Shown: in pieces, positions 35,859 to 45,152 of the stretch
Layout: each line of letters starts with the position of its first letter
Position numbering within the stretch: position 1 is the first letter of the stretch
DNA from: Marivibrio halodurans
GTDB lineage: Bacteria; Pseudomonadota; Alphaproteobacteria; UBA8366; Aestuariispiraceae
Assembly (NCBI RefSeq): GCF_017963645.1
Contig: NZ_JAGMWN010000003.1
Location: 124,001-188,000, forward strand
Direction of reading: 5' to 3'
DNA length: 64,000 nucleotides
Program-made: the position numbers and the translations under genes
Notes under the pieces: model-generated
What the model was told of the DNA's origin: nothing
The model's database searches: none
Seen by the model: the letters and a program-made list of their open reading frames with translations, nothing else

Positions 35859-36581
35859 TTGAAGAAGATAATCGTAACTGGCGCGGCGAGCGGAATTGGA
35901 CATGCCTGCGTGCTCGCCCTGCGCGCGACGGGACGAAGAATTGCCGCCCTCGACATCGCGGTGGACGCGCTGGATGAACTGTATCGCGGGGACGAGGGTG
36001 TCTCGATCCACCGGCTCGATGCCGGATCGACCGAGAGTTGCCGGGAGTCGATCGACGAGGCGGTGGCCGAGTTGGGCGGCCTGGACACCTTGATCCATTG
36101 CGCCGCGATCTGGTCGGGCACCAAGTGGGAGGAGTCCGAAAAGGACGAATGGGACGCGATCCTGTCGGTCAACCTGACAGGGACGTTCTTCCTGGCAAAG
36201 GCCGCCGCATCGCACATGCGCCGCGGCGGAGGGGGCGGCATCGTGCTGACCGCCTCCGATTCCGCGCGGGTAGGCGGCGTCGCCGGAGGCCCCGCCTATG
36301 CCTCGTCGAAAGGCGGCGTGATCGCCCTCACCCGGTCGTTGGCGCGCGCCCTCGGGCCCGACGGTATCAGGGTGAATGCCGTGAACCCCGGCGTCGTCGA
36401 TACACCGATGACCCGTTCCTGGCCGCGCGCCATCATTGAACAGACCATCGAGCGTACCCCGCTCGGCCGCATCGCACGATCCGACGACGTGGCGGACGTC
36501 GCCTGCTTCCTCGCGTCCGACAAAGCCCGCTTCGTGAGCGGGGAGGTCCTGGAGGTCAATGGCGGCTTCTATTTCGATTGA
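35859..36581 (+). CDS. Short-chain dehydrogenase/reductase
   Basis: This 240-residue SDR has the nucleotide motif TGAASGIGHACVLAL, LIHCAAIW (NNAG equivalent), the catalytic serine region VLTASDSARVG, and the YxxxK motif AYASSKGGVIAL. It also has VNAVNPGVVDTPMT and C-terminal GEVLEVNGGFYFD, typical of classical SDRs. The start is TTG at 35859 with GCAGGAGAG upstream. It closes the rightward operon and probably oxidises or reduces an alcohol/ketone intermediate; the substrate is unknown. Confidence 0.88.
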   Translation: MKKIIVTGAASGIGHACVLALRATGRRIAALDIAVDALDELYRGDEGVSIHRLDAGSTESCRESIDEAVAELGGLDTLIHCAAIWSGTKWEESEKDEWDAILSVNLTGTFFLAKAAASHMRRGGGGGIVLTASDSARVGGVAGGPAYASSKGGVIALTRSLARALGPDGIRVNAVNPGVVDTPMTRSWPRAIIEQTIERTPLGRIARSDDVADVACFLASDKARFVSGEVLEVNGGFYFD

Positions 36582-36758
36582 GCTTCGATCGCGTGCGTCT
36601 TCCACGGAATACCGTCACCGCGACCGCCCAGTCCACTTGCATGGATGCCAACAGGCCAACGCTGGAACAGCGCCCGGCCCCTTGTTCGGCCATCTAAACG
36701 CGGAGATGGATTGAAGGACCGCCGACCGACAAGATCAGGTGGAGAGAAGCCGCCGCCC

Positions 36759-37562
36759 CTACTCCATCGCCAGGGACGCGCCGCGCAAGGCGCGATTGGT
36801 GGCGGCGGGAATCTCGGAGGCTTCGATATAGAGCGGGTCGAATTTTCCCTGCTCCTTCAACCCGTCTAGATCGAGAATCTCCAGCCACGGCCCGTCGAGA
36901 CGGATCAAGCCCGATTCCGTCAGACGGCGCAGTGTGCGGTAGATATGGATTGTCGTCAGCCCCATCGCATCGGCGAGTTGTTCCTTGGTAATCGGAAAAT
37001 GCATGCGCCGCCCACCCGCGAGGCCCAGGGCATCCAGGCGCACGTAAGTCTCCACGAAAAGATGGGCGAGCCGCTCCAGCGCGAAGCGGCGCCCCAGGCT
37101 CGTCACCCGCTCGGCCAGCGCCGAATCGTCCTGGGCCGCCATCCACAGCATGGCGACCGCGAGACGTGGCTGCTTCGCCGCCACCTCGCCCAATTTCTCG
37201 ATCCGGAGTTGGAGCAAGGTGACGTCGGTGATCGCGACGACATCCTGCGTCGAAACCGAGGTGACGATGGAATCGAAGCACAAGAAATCACCGGGGATGG
37301 CGAAGCGCGTGATCTGCCGACGGCCGTCGCTCAAATGCCGGGCACAACTGCACCAGCCGCTCTTGATGACATAGACGTGGTTTTGCTCCGCCCCGTCGGA
37401 GGCGATCGCGGCGGCGCGGGCGAAACGCAACTCCGATCCGCTCATCCCATCCAGCAACGCGCGTTCCGAGGTGTCCAGATCCAGATACTGGGCCAACTTA
37501 CGCTCAAGCGGCCGATCGACCCCCATCGGTGAAGAGGTGGCGTGACCACCGACCGTATCCAT
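36759..37562 (-). CDS. Crp/Fnr-family transcriptional regulator
   Basis: This 267-residue regulator has an N-terminal cNMP-binding-like beta-barrel (VYVIKSGWCSCARHLSDGRR, ITRFAIPGDFLCFDSIV) and a C-terminal helix-turn-helix (ITKEQLADAMGLTTIHIYRT, LRRLTESGLIRLDG). It lacks the N-terminal cysteine cluster of FNR, so oxygen sensing through Fe-S is unlikely. It belongs to the broad alphaproteobacterial Crp/Fnr group with unknown effector. ATG has GAGGGGGA nine bases upstream. A 14-bp tandem repeat lies 77-132 bp upstream of the start and may bind the regulator or affect its promoter. Confidence 0.88.
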   Translation of the reverse strand: MDTVGGHATSSPMGVDRPLERKLAQYLDLDTSERALLDGMSGSELRFARAAAIASDGAEQNHVYVIKSGWCSCARHLSDGRRQITRFAIPGDFLCFDSIVTSVSTQDVVAITDVTLLQLRIEKLGEVAAKQPRLAVAMLWMAAQDDSALAERVTSLGRRFALERLAHLFVETYVRLDALGLAGGRRMHFPITKEQLADAMGLTTIHIYRTLRRLTESGLIRLDGPWLEILDLDGLKEQGKFDPLYIEASEIPAATNRALRGASLAME

Positions 37563-38095
37563 GCGCGAGAATCCCCCTCATGTTCGCGCTGGAAACTATA
37601 AGGGCCGACCGCGAAGTGCGCAAATATACCAGCCCCCCGGCTCCGAGGGCATGGCTCCGAGAACATGGCTCCGAGGGCACGGCCCCAAGGGCACGAGAGG
37701 CGATCGCCCGTCGTGGTCGGTGGCGGCAGAAAAATTTCGGCACCCGTAACCTATGTCATGACGCGATCGGGCGACCTCCATTACGCTTTACCCAGGTCGG
37801 GGTATCCACCCCGCCACCACGGTCCGCCGGCTTCGTCAAGGCGTCCCGCGTCTCCCCCCAATTTCGCGGGCTTCGCCGCCGTCGGACACCGGAGGGGCCG
37901 TCCGCCGCCAATCTTCTCGGGCGGCCCCTCCCTCGACGCCGACAGGCTCCGCCGATACTGCCGCCCCTTGAAAGCGCGCGGCGCCGGTTGCGTTCCGCCC
38001 TTCCATGACCGATATAGCGGGGTGGATAGTCCGCCGAGCGCCGATCCCGGCCTCGGCGGTTGGCTTTTCCCATCCACGAAGGGAGCATACCCCCC
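37563..38095. other. Divergent promoter region, crp-like gene / aldehyde dehydrogenase
   Basis: This 533-bp non-coding gap holds the 14-bp tandem array at 37639-37694 and otherwise no gene with ribosome site. It must contain promoters for both divergent genes; clear -35/-10 pairs are not evident. Confidence 0.5.
37639..37694. repeat. 14-bp tandem repeat, four copies, upstream of crp-like gene
   Basis: Units GGCTCCGAGGGCAT, GGCTCCGAGAACAT, GGCTCCGAGGGCAC and GGCCCCAAGGGCAC run head-to-tail at 37639, 37653, 37667 and 37681. They lie in the 5' region of the Crp/Fnr gene, outside any supported coding sequence. Confidence 0.92.
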
Positions 38096-39529
38096 ATGCG
38101 CAAGACGGACTTCTATATCGACGGTTCCTGGGTCGCGCCGAGCGCGCCGAACGATTTCGAGGTCATCAATCCCGCCGACGAGCAGGGCTTCGCCACCATT
38201 TCGCTGGGCGGCCAAGCCGATGTCGACAAGGCCGTCGCCGCCGCGCGCGCGGCCTTCCCGGGCTTCGCGGCGATGCCGCATGGCGAGCGAATCGCGCTGC
38301 TGGAGAAGCTCTACGAGGTTTATAAGCGCCGCATGGGCGAGATGGCCGAGACCATCTCCAAGGAGATGGGCGCGCCGATGAAGCTCGCCACCCAGGCGCA
38401 GGCCGCCGCCGGCCTCGGCCATATCAAGGCCTTCATCCGCGACCTGAAGGAATTCGAGTTCGAGCATCCGCTCTATCCCGACGTCACGGAAGAGCACATC
38501 GTGCACGAGCCGATCGGCGTCTGCGGCCTGATCACGCCGTGGAACTGGCCGATGAACCAGGTGACGCTGAAGGTCATTCCGGCGCTGGGCGTCGGCTGCA
38601 CGGTGGTCTTGAAGCCGTCCGAGGTTTCGCCGCTTTCCGCCATGCTGTTCGCGGAGATGATCGACGAAGCCGGCTTCCCCAAGGGCGTGTTCAATCTGGT
38701 GAACGGCGACGGGCCGACCGTCGGCGCCGCCATGTCCAGCCATCCGGACATAGACATGATGTCCTTCACCGGCTCCACCCGCGCCGGCACGGCCGTCCAG
38801 AAGGCGGCCGCCGACACGGTGAAGCGCGTCACGCTGGAACTCGGCGGCAAGGGCCCGAACCTGATCTTCGCCGATACGGACGTGGCCAAGGCGGTGAAGC
38901 GCGGCACGATCCATTGCTTCAACAATTCCGGCCAGAGCTGCAACGCACCGACCCGCATGCTGGTCGAGCGGTCGGTCTATGACGACGCGGTCGAGGCCGC
39001 GATCGCCACCGCCGCCAAGTGCCAGGTGGGCGACCCGGAGGAGGACGGCAACCATATCGGCCCGCTTTCCTCCGCCCAGCAGTTCGAGAAGGTGCAGGAA
39101 CTGATCCAGGTCGGCATCGACGAGGGCGCGAAGCTCGTCGCCGGCGGCGTCGGCCGTCCGGAGGGCTTCAATCGCGGCTATTACGCCCGCCCGACGATCT
39201 TTGCCGACGTGAACAACGAGATGACCATCGCGCGGGAGGAAATCTTCGGCCCGGTGCTCTCGATCATGCCCTTCTCGGACGAGGAGGAGGCGATCCGCAT
39301 CGCCAATGACACGCCCTACGGCCTCACCTCCTATCTGCAGACGGACGATGTGGAGCGTATGCGCCGTGTCTCCAAGCAGCTTCGCGCCGGCATGGTCCAG
39401 ATGAACGGCGCCCAGCGTCCGGGCGGCAGCCCCTTCGGCGGCTACAAGATGTCCGGCAACGGCCGCGAAGGCGGCCGCTGGGGTATCGAGGACTATCTGG
39501 AAGTCAAGGCGATCAGCGGCTGGCAGTAA
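38096..39529 (+). CDS. Aldehyde dehydrogenase family protein
   Basis: This 477-residue NAD(P)+-dependent aldehyde dehydrogenase has PWNWPMNQVTLKVIPAL, the cofactor loop SFTGSTRAGTAVQ, general-base Glu in TLELGGKGPNLIF and nucleophile Cys in NNSGQSCNAPTRM. EEIFGPVLSIMPF follows. It oxidises an aldehyde to an acid in the cytoplasm. The N-terminal MRKTDFYIDGSWVAPSAP matches the family and ATG at 38096 is preferred over 38060. The substrate is open. It is a single-gene transcript ending at a strong terminator. Confidence 0.93.
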   Translation: MRKTDFYIDGSWVAPSAPNDFEVINPADEQGFATISLGGQADVDKAVAAARAAFPGFAAMPHGERIALLEKLYEVYKRRMGEMAETISKEMGAPMKLATQAQAAAGLGHIKAFIRDLKEFEFEHPLYPDVTEEHIVHEPIGVCGLITPWNWPMNQVTLKVIPALGVGCTVVLKPSEVSPLSAMLFAEMIDEAGFPKGVFNLVNGDGPTVGAAMSSHPDIDMMSFTGSTRAGTAVQKAAADTVKRVTLELGGKGPNLIFADTDVAKAVKRGTIHCFNNSGQSCNAPTRMLVERSVYDDAVEAAIATAAKCQVGDPEEDGNHIGPLSSAQQFEKVQELIQVGIDEGAKLVAGGVGRPEGFNRGYYARPTIFADVNNEMTIAREEIFGPVLSIMPFSDEEEAIRIANDTPYGLTSYLQTDDVERMRRVSKQLRAGMVQMNGAQRPGGSPFGGYKMSGNGREGGRWGIEDYLEVKAISGWQ

Positions 39530-39583
39530 GCCCGCCCCTCCGAACGGGCCTGCCCCAGGCAGGTTCCGCGGTATCGTTCACGG

Positions 39584-39622
39584 AAGCCTTCCCCTGGAAA
39601 CGGGGGAAGGCTTTCTTCTTTC
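39584..39622 (+). terminator. Rho-independent terminator after aldehyde dehydrogenase
   Basis: AAGCCTTCCCC / GGGGAAGGCTT (11 bp, 8-base loop) is followed by TTCTTCTTTC, 55 bases after the stop codon. Confidence 0.88.
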
Positions 39623-39820
39623 CCGGGCATGCCCGGCCGTCGTGCCATCGAGGGCGCGGCTTTTTGTTGCACCGCAGCATAATTCGCGCTAGCACCCGCC
39701 CTCCAGCGCGATCCGTTCGGCACCGTCGCCCGTGCGAACGCTTTCCGCCAATCGACGACGACGAGACGGGCCACCTCCCACCGGGATGGTACCCGTGAGC
39801 CGCATTAATCGGTCAGACGC

Positions 39821-41305
39821 ATGCCCTCTCTCTCCGCCTATCGCGAGCAATGGTTCGGCAATATCCGGGGCGACCTGCTCGCCGGGCTGGTGGTCGCGCT
39901 CGCCCTCATCCCGGAGGCCATCGCCTTCTCCATCATCGCCGGGGTCGATCCGAAGGTCGGGCTTTATGCCTCCTTCTCGATCGCGGTCGTGGTGGCGATC
40001 ACCGGGGGACGCCCGGGGATGATCTCGGCCGCGACGGCGGCGACGGCCGTGCTGATGGTCACGCTGGTGAAACAGCATGGGCTGGAATATCTGCTGGCCG
40101 CGACGGTGCTGGCGGGCGTGTTGCAGATCGGCGCGGGGCTGCTGCGCCTCGGCGATCTGATGCGCTTCGTCTCGCGCTCCGTCATGACGGGGTTCGTCAA
40201 CGCGCTGGCCATCCTGATTCTGATGGCGCAATTGCCGGAACTGATCGGCGTACCCTGGCTCACCTATGTCATGGTGGCGGCCGGTCTGGCGATCATCTAC
40301 CTCTTCCCCTATCTGACGAAGGCGATCCCCTCCCCGCTCATCTGCATCGTCACGCTGACGACGGTCTCGCTCGCGCTGGGGCTGGAATTGCGCACGGTCG
40401 GCGATATGGGCGAGTTGCCGGATACGCTGCCGGTCTTCCTGCTGCCGGATATCCCGCTCACCTTCGAAACCTTGCGGATCATCTTCCCCTATTCGGCCGG
40501 CGTGGCGGCGGTCGGGCTTCTGGAATCGCTGATGACGGCGACCATCGTGGACGAACTGACCGACCGGCCCAGCGACAAGAACCAGGAATGCATTGGCCAA
40601 GGCCTCGCCAACACGGCGACCGGCTTCATCGGCGGCATGGCCGGCTGCGCCATGATCGGCCAGTCGATCATCAATGTGAAATCCGGCGGACGGGGTCGCC
40701 TGTCCTGCTTCTGCGCCGGGATATTCCTGTTGTTCCTGATCGTGGTCCTGGGCGATTGGGTGAAACAGATTCCCATGGCGGCCCTGGTCGCGATCATGAT
40801 CATGGTTTCGATCGGAACTTTCAGTTGGTCCTCGATCAAGGATCTGCGCCGCCATCCGCGAAGCTCCTCCATCGTCATGCTGGCGACCGTCGTCTGCGTG
40901 GTGGCGACCCACAATCTGGCGATCGGCGTGCTGGTGGGGGTACTGCTCTCCGGCCTGTTCTTCGCCTGGAAGATCGCGCAATTGCTGCGCGTCACCTCGA
41001 CCCTGTCGGCGGACGGCCGCGCGCGCACCTACAGGGTGGAGGGGCAGATCTTCTTCGCCTCCGCCAGCACCTTCTCGAACGCCTTCGATTTCAAGGAAGC
41101 GCTGGACCATGTGACGATCGATGTCGGTCGCGCGCATATCTGGGATATCTCAAGCGTCGCCGCCCTCGACATGGTTGTCTTGAAGTTCCGGCGCGAAGGC
41201 GCTCAGGTGGAGATCGTCGGCATGAACGAAGCGAGCGAGACGATCGTCGACAAGCTCGCCATGCATGACGAGCCGGACGCCCTCGACCGGCTTACGGGCC
41301 ACTGA
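39821..41305 (+). CDS. SulP/SLC26-family anion transporter with STAS domain
   Basis: This 494-residue inner-membrane transporter has [20 protein letters not shown] at the first membrane segments, [20 protein letters not shown] and about 10-12 further segments. A C-terminal STAS-like domain (about residues 395-490: [36 protein letters not shown]) follows. SulP proteins move sulfate, bicarbonate or other anions. The close link to a universal stress protein (13 bp gap) is common for bicarbonate/sulfate-type SulP operons. The substrate is unresolved. Confidence 0.9.
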   Translation: MPSLSAYREQWFGNIRGDLLAGLVVALALIPEAIAFSIIAGVDPKVGLYASFSIAVVVAITGGRPGMISAATAATAVLMVTLVKQHGLEYLLAATVLAGVLQIGAGLLRLGDLMRFVSRSVMTGFVNALAILILMAQLPELIGVPWLTYVMVAAGLAIIYLFPYLTKAIPSPLICIVTLTTVSLALGLELRTVGDMGELPDTLPVFLLPDIPLTFETLRIIFPYSAGVAAVGLLESLMTATIVDELTDRPSDKNQECIGQGLANTATGFIGGMAGCAMIGQSIINVKSGGRGRLSCFCAGIFLLFLIVVLGDWVKQIPMAALVAIMIMVSIGTFSWSSIKDLRRHPRSSSIVMLATVVCVVATHNLAIGVLVGVLLSGLFFAWKIAQLLRVTSTLSADGRARTYRVEGQIFFASASTFSNAFDFKEALDHVTIDVGRAHIWDISSVAALDMVVLKFRREGAQVEIVGMNEASETIVDKLAMHDEPDALDRLTGH

Positions 41306-41318
41306 CGGAGGACGCCGC

Positions 41319-42179
41319 ATGACCAAGCTAATCGCCCTCGTGGACGGCTCCATCTATGCCGCCAGCGTGTGCGAGCACGTGGCCTGGCTGGCCGGACGGC
41401 TGGGGGACGATACGCCGGTGACGCTGCTCCATGTCCTCGGCCGGCGGGAGACGCAGAGCGCCCCCTCCGACATGAGCGGGGCCATCAAGCTCGGCGCGCG
41501 GTCGAGCCTGCTGGCGGAGCTATCCGCCCTCGACGAGGAGCGCGCGAAGCTCGCCCGGAAGCGCGGCCGCGCGATCCTGGAGGATGGGGAGGCGATCCTG
41601 CGCGGCGCCGGGGTGGAGGCGGTGACGAGCCGTCTGCGTCTCGGCGACCTGCTGGAAACGCTGGCGGATATCGAGGCCGAAGCCGATATCCTCGTGATCG
41701 GCAAGCGGGGCGAGGCGGCGGATTTCGCGGCCGGCCATCTCGGCTCCAATCTGGAGCGGATCGCGCGCGCCAGCCATAAGCCGATCCTGGTCGCGGCCCG
41801 CGCCTTCAAGCCGATCGAGACCGTGCTGATCGCCTTCGACGGCGGCCCCAGCAGCCGTAAGGCCGCCGCCCATGTCGCCGATAGCCCGCTGTTCCGGGGG
41901 CTGGCCTGCCGGCTTCTGATGGTCGGAGCGGAGACGAAGGACAGCCGCCGCGCGCTCGAAGAAGCGGCCTACCATCTCCGTCATTCGGGGATGGAGACGA
42001 GCGTGGAGGTCCTGCCGGGCCAACCGGAAACGGAAATCGCCAGGATCGTCGAGGAAGGCGGCGCCGACCTTCTGGTCATGGGCGCCTATGGTCATTCGCG
42101 CCTGCGCGCGCTCATCCTCGGCTCCACGACGGAGGAGATGCTGCGCTCCTGCCGCATCCCGGTGATGCTGTTCCGATAG
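41319..42179 (+). CDS. Tandem universal stress protein
   Basis: This 287-residue cytoplasmic protein has two UspA domains (about 1-145 and 155-287). The second carries the nucleotide-binding signature LLVMGAYGHSRLRALILGST (GxxGHSR type). The first has LVIGKRGEAADFAAGHLGSN, a degenerate version. It follows the SulP gene by 13 bp with ACGGAGGA upstream and may tune the transporter under stress. The exact role is not established. Confidence 0.9.
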   Translation: MTKLIALVDGSIYAASVCEHVAWLAGRLGDDTPVTLLHVLGRRETQSAPSDMSGAIKLGARSSLLAELSALDEERAKLARKRGRAILEDGEAILRGAGVEAVTSRLRLGDLLETLADIEAEADILVIGKRGEAADFAAGHLGSNLERIARASHKPILVAARAFKPIETVLIAFDGGPSSRKAAAHVADSPLFRGLACRLLMVGAETKDSRRALEEAAYHLRHSGMETSVEVLPGQPETEIARIVEEGGADLLVMGAYGHSRLRALILGSTTEEMLRSCRIPVMLFR

Positions 42180-42196
42180 AGGGGGCTACGGGCGCC

Positions 42197-42460
42197 CTAC
42201 GTCCCGATCCTCGGCAACCCGCCCTTGTGGCTGGGCCCGAAAGCCTTGTCGAGGGTGTGGGTCGAACTTTCCGCGAGTTGGATCGCTTCCGACAGAAGCT
42301 CCAACACCTTGATGTTGTTGGCGAGCACCTGCTGCGCTTCCGCGCGGGTATCATCGGTGATGAGCGTGCAGCGCGTCAGCACCTCTCCCCGCAAGACCCG
42401 CAACATTGCCTCCAGGCGCAGGCCGTCCGGGTTTTCCTCGGATACGAGATATTTGGTCAT
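42197..42460 (-). CDS. Small hypothetical protein
   Basis: This 87-residue soluble protein (MTKYLVSEENPDGLRLEAML start; AQQVLANNIKVLELLSEAI in the middle) is predicted largely helical. ATG at 42460 has GGGAG seven bases upstream; the frame is open to 42499. It converges on the stress protein gene. I do not recognise a family; no motif suggests a function. Good ribosome site and normal codon use support that it is real. Confidence 0.65.
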   Translation of the reverse strand: MTKYLVSEENPDGLRLEAMLRVLRGEVLTRCTLITDDTRAEAQQVLANNIKVLELLSEAIQLAESSTHTLDKAFGPSHKGGLPRIGT

Positions 42461-42552
42461 GGGGCGTCTCCCGCAGCGGATTTTGGGATAGGAACCCATA
42501 ATGTGCAGCGATTCGTTAAGGAGGCGCTAAGGCGTCCCCGACCAAAGGCGGT

Positions 42553-42798
42553 TCATCCCCCCGCCATCTTGGGCAGGATGAAGACCTCGGAATCGGGCCT
42601 TACCGTCTGCATCAGGTTCTGGCGGTAAATCTGCCCGTCGAGGGAGACGGTGACTCCCTTCTCCAGGATCGGTTTCAACCTTGGTTCGGCCTGCCCCAGA
42701 TTCTGGAGGATTTGATAGATGTTATCCCCCGCCACCTCGACCTCGTTCCGGCCGTCGGTATAGTCGCGCAGACTGCCCCAAAGGGTGACTTGAACCAT
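42553..42798 (-). CDS. MoaD/ThiS-like sulfur-carrier protein
   Basis: This 81-residue beta-grasp protein starts MVQVTLWGSLRDYTDG and ends VFILPKMAGG with the C-terminal Gly-Gly used for thiocarboxylate formation in MoaD and ThiS. It follows the molybdenum hydroxylase large subunit by 65 bp in the same direction. A dedicated sulfur carrier could supply sulfur to molybdopterin or help sulfurate the hydroxylase cofactor; this is inferred from location. Its sequence differs from the housekeeping MoaD consensus outside the tail. Confidence 0.8.
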   Translation of the reverse strand: MVQVTLWGSLRDYTDGRNEVEVAGDNIYQILQNLGQAEPRLKPILEKGVTVSLDGQIYRQNLMQTVRPDSEVFILPKMAGG

Positions 42799-42863
42799 GG
42801 TCGCTCGCTCTAAATCCCCCCCGGTCCTCCCCCCATGAAGGGGGGAGGAGGGGATAATGTGCG

Positions 42864-45152
42864 CTATTCCGCCGCCTTGGCCGCGCTCTCGTTCTCACGC
42901 AGGAGCTTCAACATGCGCGGCGGGGACATCGGAATCTCCGTCGCCCGGACCTTCGCCGCCGCCGAGACGGCATTGGCGATCGCCCCCATCGGCGGCACGA
43001 TCGAGGTCTCGCCGACCCCACGCACGCCATAGGGATGGCCGGGATTGGGCTTCTCCACGATCACCGTCTCGATCATCGGCAGGTCGGAGGCGACGGGCAC
43101 CCGATAGTCCAGGAAGCCCGCATTCTCCAGAACGCCCTTGTCGCTATAGATATATTCCTCGTTGAGCGCCCAGCCGATACCCTGCACGGCGCCGCCCTGG
43201 AACTGCCCCTCGACATAGGCGGGGTGAACCGCCTTGCCCGCGTCCTGGACGACGGTATAGCGCTTCACGTCGATCCGGCCGGTTTCCCGGTCGATCTCCG
43301 CATCCACGATATGTGTGGCGAAGCTGGGGCCCGCCCCTTCGGCGGAGATTTCGTGGTGGCCGGCGATGGGGCCGCCGGTCTCCCCCGCCATCTTGGCGAT
43401 GTCGCGGAAGCTCAAGGGCGCGTGGTCGCCGGCATTCGGGCCGGAGGGAACGGCCGCGCCGCCCTCCCACTTCACCGCGTCCTCGGGAATACCCCAGATC
43501 CGGGCGGCGCGGGCGCACATCCGCTCCTTCACCTGACGGGCCGCCTGGATGGTGGCCAGACCGCTGGCGAAGGTGGCCCGGCTGCCGTCGGTCACGTCGT
43601 TATAGCCGAGCGAGGCCGTGTCCCCGATGATGGCGTAGATATCGTCATAATCGATGCCGAGTTCCTCCGCCGCCATGGCGCACATGGAAGCCCGGCTGCC
43701 GCCGATATCCGGCGTGCCGACCGACAACGCGGCCGTGCCGTCCAGATTGACGTTGAGCGTCACCGCCGTCTGACCGCCGAAATTGAACCAGAAACCACAG
43801 GCGACGCCGCGTCCCTGATTGGGGCCGAGGGGGCTGTTGTAATGCTCCGTCGCCTTGGCGGCCTCCAGCGTCTCCACCAGGCCGATCTCGTTATAGGTCG
43901 GACCGTAGGAACTCTTGCTGTGGTCGCGCGCGGCGTTCTTCAGGCGGAAGTCGATCGGATCGATGCCGAGCGCGTCGGCAAGCTCCGTCATCACGCTTTC
44001 CACCGCGAAGGCCGCCATCGGCGCCCCCGGCGCGCGATAGGCCGCCTGCTTCGGCCGGTTGGTGACGATGTCGTAGCCGACGGCGCGCACATTCTCCAGG
44101 TTATAGCAGGCGAAGGCCGCCATGGCGCCCATATCCACCGGGCTGCCCTGGAAGGCGCCGCCCTGGTACTTCAGAAGCGCGTCGGCGGCGGTGATGGTCC
44201 CGTCCGCCTTGGCCCCGACCTTGACCCACAGGCTGGCCGACGCCGTCGGCCCGGTCGCGCGGAAGACCTCGTGCCGGTCCATGACGATCTTCACCGGCTT
44301 GCCGGCCTTGCGCGAGAGCGCGACCGCCACGGGCTCGATGAAGACCGCCGTCTTTCCGCCGAAGCCGCCGCCGATCTCGCTCGCCGTGACGCGGAGATTG
44401 GAGACATCCATGCCGAGAAGCTGCGTCACCGTATCCCGAACCATGAAATGGCCCTGGGTGCAGCACCACAGTTCCCCCCGCCCGTCGGCGCCGATATTGG
44501 CCAGGCAGGCATGCGGCTCGATATAGCCCTGGTGCGCGGCGCCGGTCTTGAAGGACCGCTCGACGACCCGGTCGGCGGCGGCGAATCCGGCGTCCACGTC
44601 GCCATGGCCGATCTCCGTCCGGCCGGCGACGTTCGACGGCTTGCCCTTGCCATAGTCGTAGCCGAGGTCGTCATGCAGGATCGGCGCGTCCGGCGCCATG
44701 GCCAGATCCTCGTCGATCACATGACCCAGCACCTCGTACTCCACCTCGATCAGCTTCAGCGCCTTGCGGGCCGTGATCTTGTCGGTCGCGGCGACGGCGG
44801 CGACGGCATGGCCGTCATAAAGCGCCTTTTCCCGCGCCATGCAGTTGACGAGGATGTCGAGCAGCCCCCGATCCTCCTTCACCGCGTCGTGGATCGGGAA
44901 ATCGTCGCGCGTGACCACGGCCTTCACGCCCTCCAGCGCCTCGGCCTTGGCGGTATCGATCGACTTGATCCGGGCGTGGGCGTGCGGGCTGCGCAGGATC
45001 GCGCCGTGCAGCATGCCCGGCGCCACCGTATCCGCGCCGAAGCGCGCGCGGCCCGTCACCTTGTCGATACCGTCGGGGCGGACCGGCCGCTTCCCGACGA
45101 CGCGGAAATCACGCTTCTCGTAGCCCTGCGGGAAATCGGTCTCAAGCGGCAT
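42864..45152 (-). CDS. Molybdenum hydroxylase large subunit, second system
   Basis: This 762-residue molybdopterin subunit of the xanthine dehydrogenase family has FRVVGKRPVRPDGIDKVTGR, the interface loop SEIGGGFGGKTAVFIEP, QAAYRAPGAPMAAFAVESV near the Mo site, and an intact catalytic Glu in VRGVGETSIVPPMGAIANAV. It is a different branch from the enzyme at 32.0 kb. The AYRAPGAP loop is not the CO dehydrogenase form I loop. It hydroxylates an unknown substrate with water as oxygen source. It overlaps the Fe-S gene by 11 bp and is followed by the MoaD-like gene. Confidence 0.92.
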   Translation of the reverse strand: MPLETDFPQGYEKRDFRVVGKRPVRPDGIDKVTGRARFGADTVAPGMLHGAILRSPHAHARIKSIDTAKAEALEGVKAVVTRDDFPIHDAVKEDRGLLDILVNCMAREKALYDGHAVAAVAATDKITARKALKLIEVEYEVLGHVIDEDLAMAPDAPILHDDLGYDYGKGKPSNVAGRTEIGHGDVDAGFAAADRVVERSFKTGAAHQGYIEPHACLANIGADGRGELWCCTQGHFMVRDTVTQLLGMDVSNLRVTASEIGGGFGGKTAVFIEPVAVALSRKAGKPVKIVMDRHEVFRATGPTASASLWVKVGAKADGTITAADALLKYQGGAFQGSPVDMGAMAAFACYNLENVRAVGYDIVTNRPKQAAYRAPGAPMAAFAVESVMTELADALGIDPIDFRLKNAARDHSKSSYGPTYNEIGLVETLEAAKATEHYNSPLGPNQGRGVACGFWFNFGGQTAVTLNVNLDGTAALSVGTPDIGGSRASMCAMAAEELGIDYDDIYAIIGDTASLGYNDVTDGSRATFASGLATIQAARQVKERMCARAARIWGIPEDAVKWEGGAAVPSGPNAGDHAPLSFRDIAKMAGETGGPIAGHHEISAEGAGPSFATHIVDAEIDRETGRIDVKRYTVVQDAGKAVHPAYVEGQFQGGAVQGIGWALNEEYIYSDKGVLENAGFLDYRVPVASDLPMIETVIVEKPNPGHPYGVRGVGETSIVPPMGAIANAVSAAAKVRATEIPMSPPRMLKLLRENESAAKAAE

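Noticed and set aside
37639-37694. CRISPR array
   Set aside because: Units are contiguous 14-mers without spacers; no cas genes anywhere in the window.
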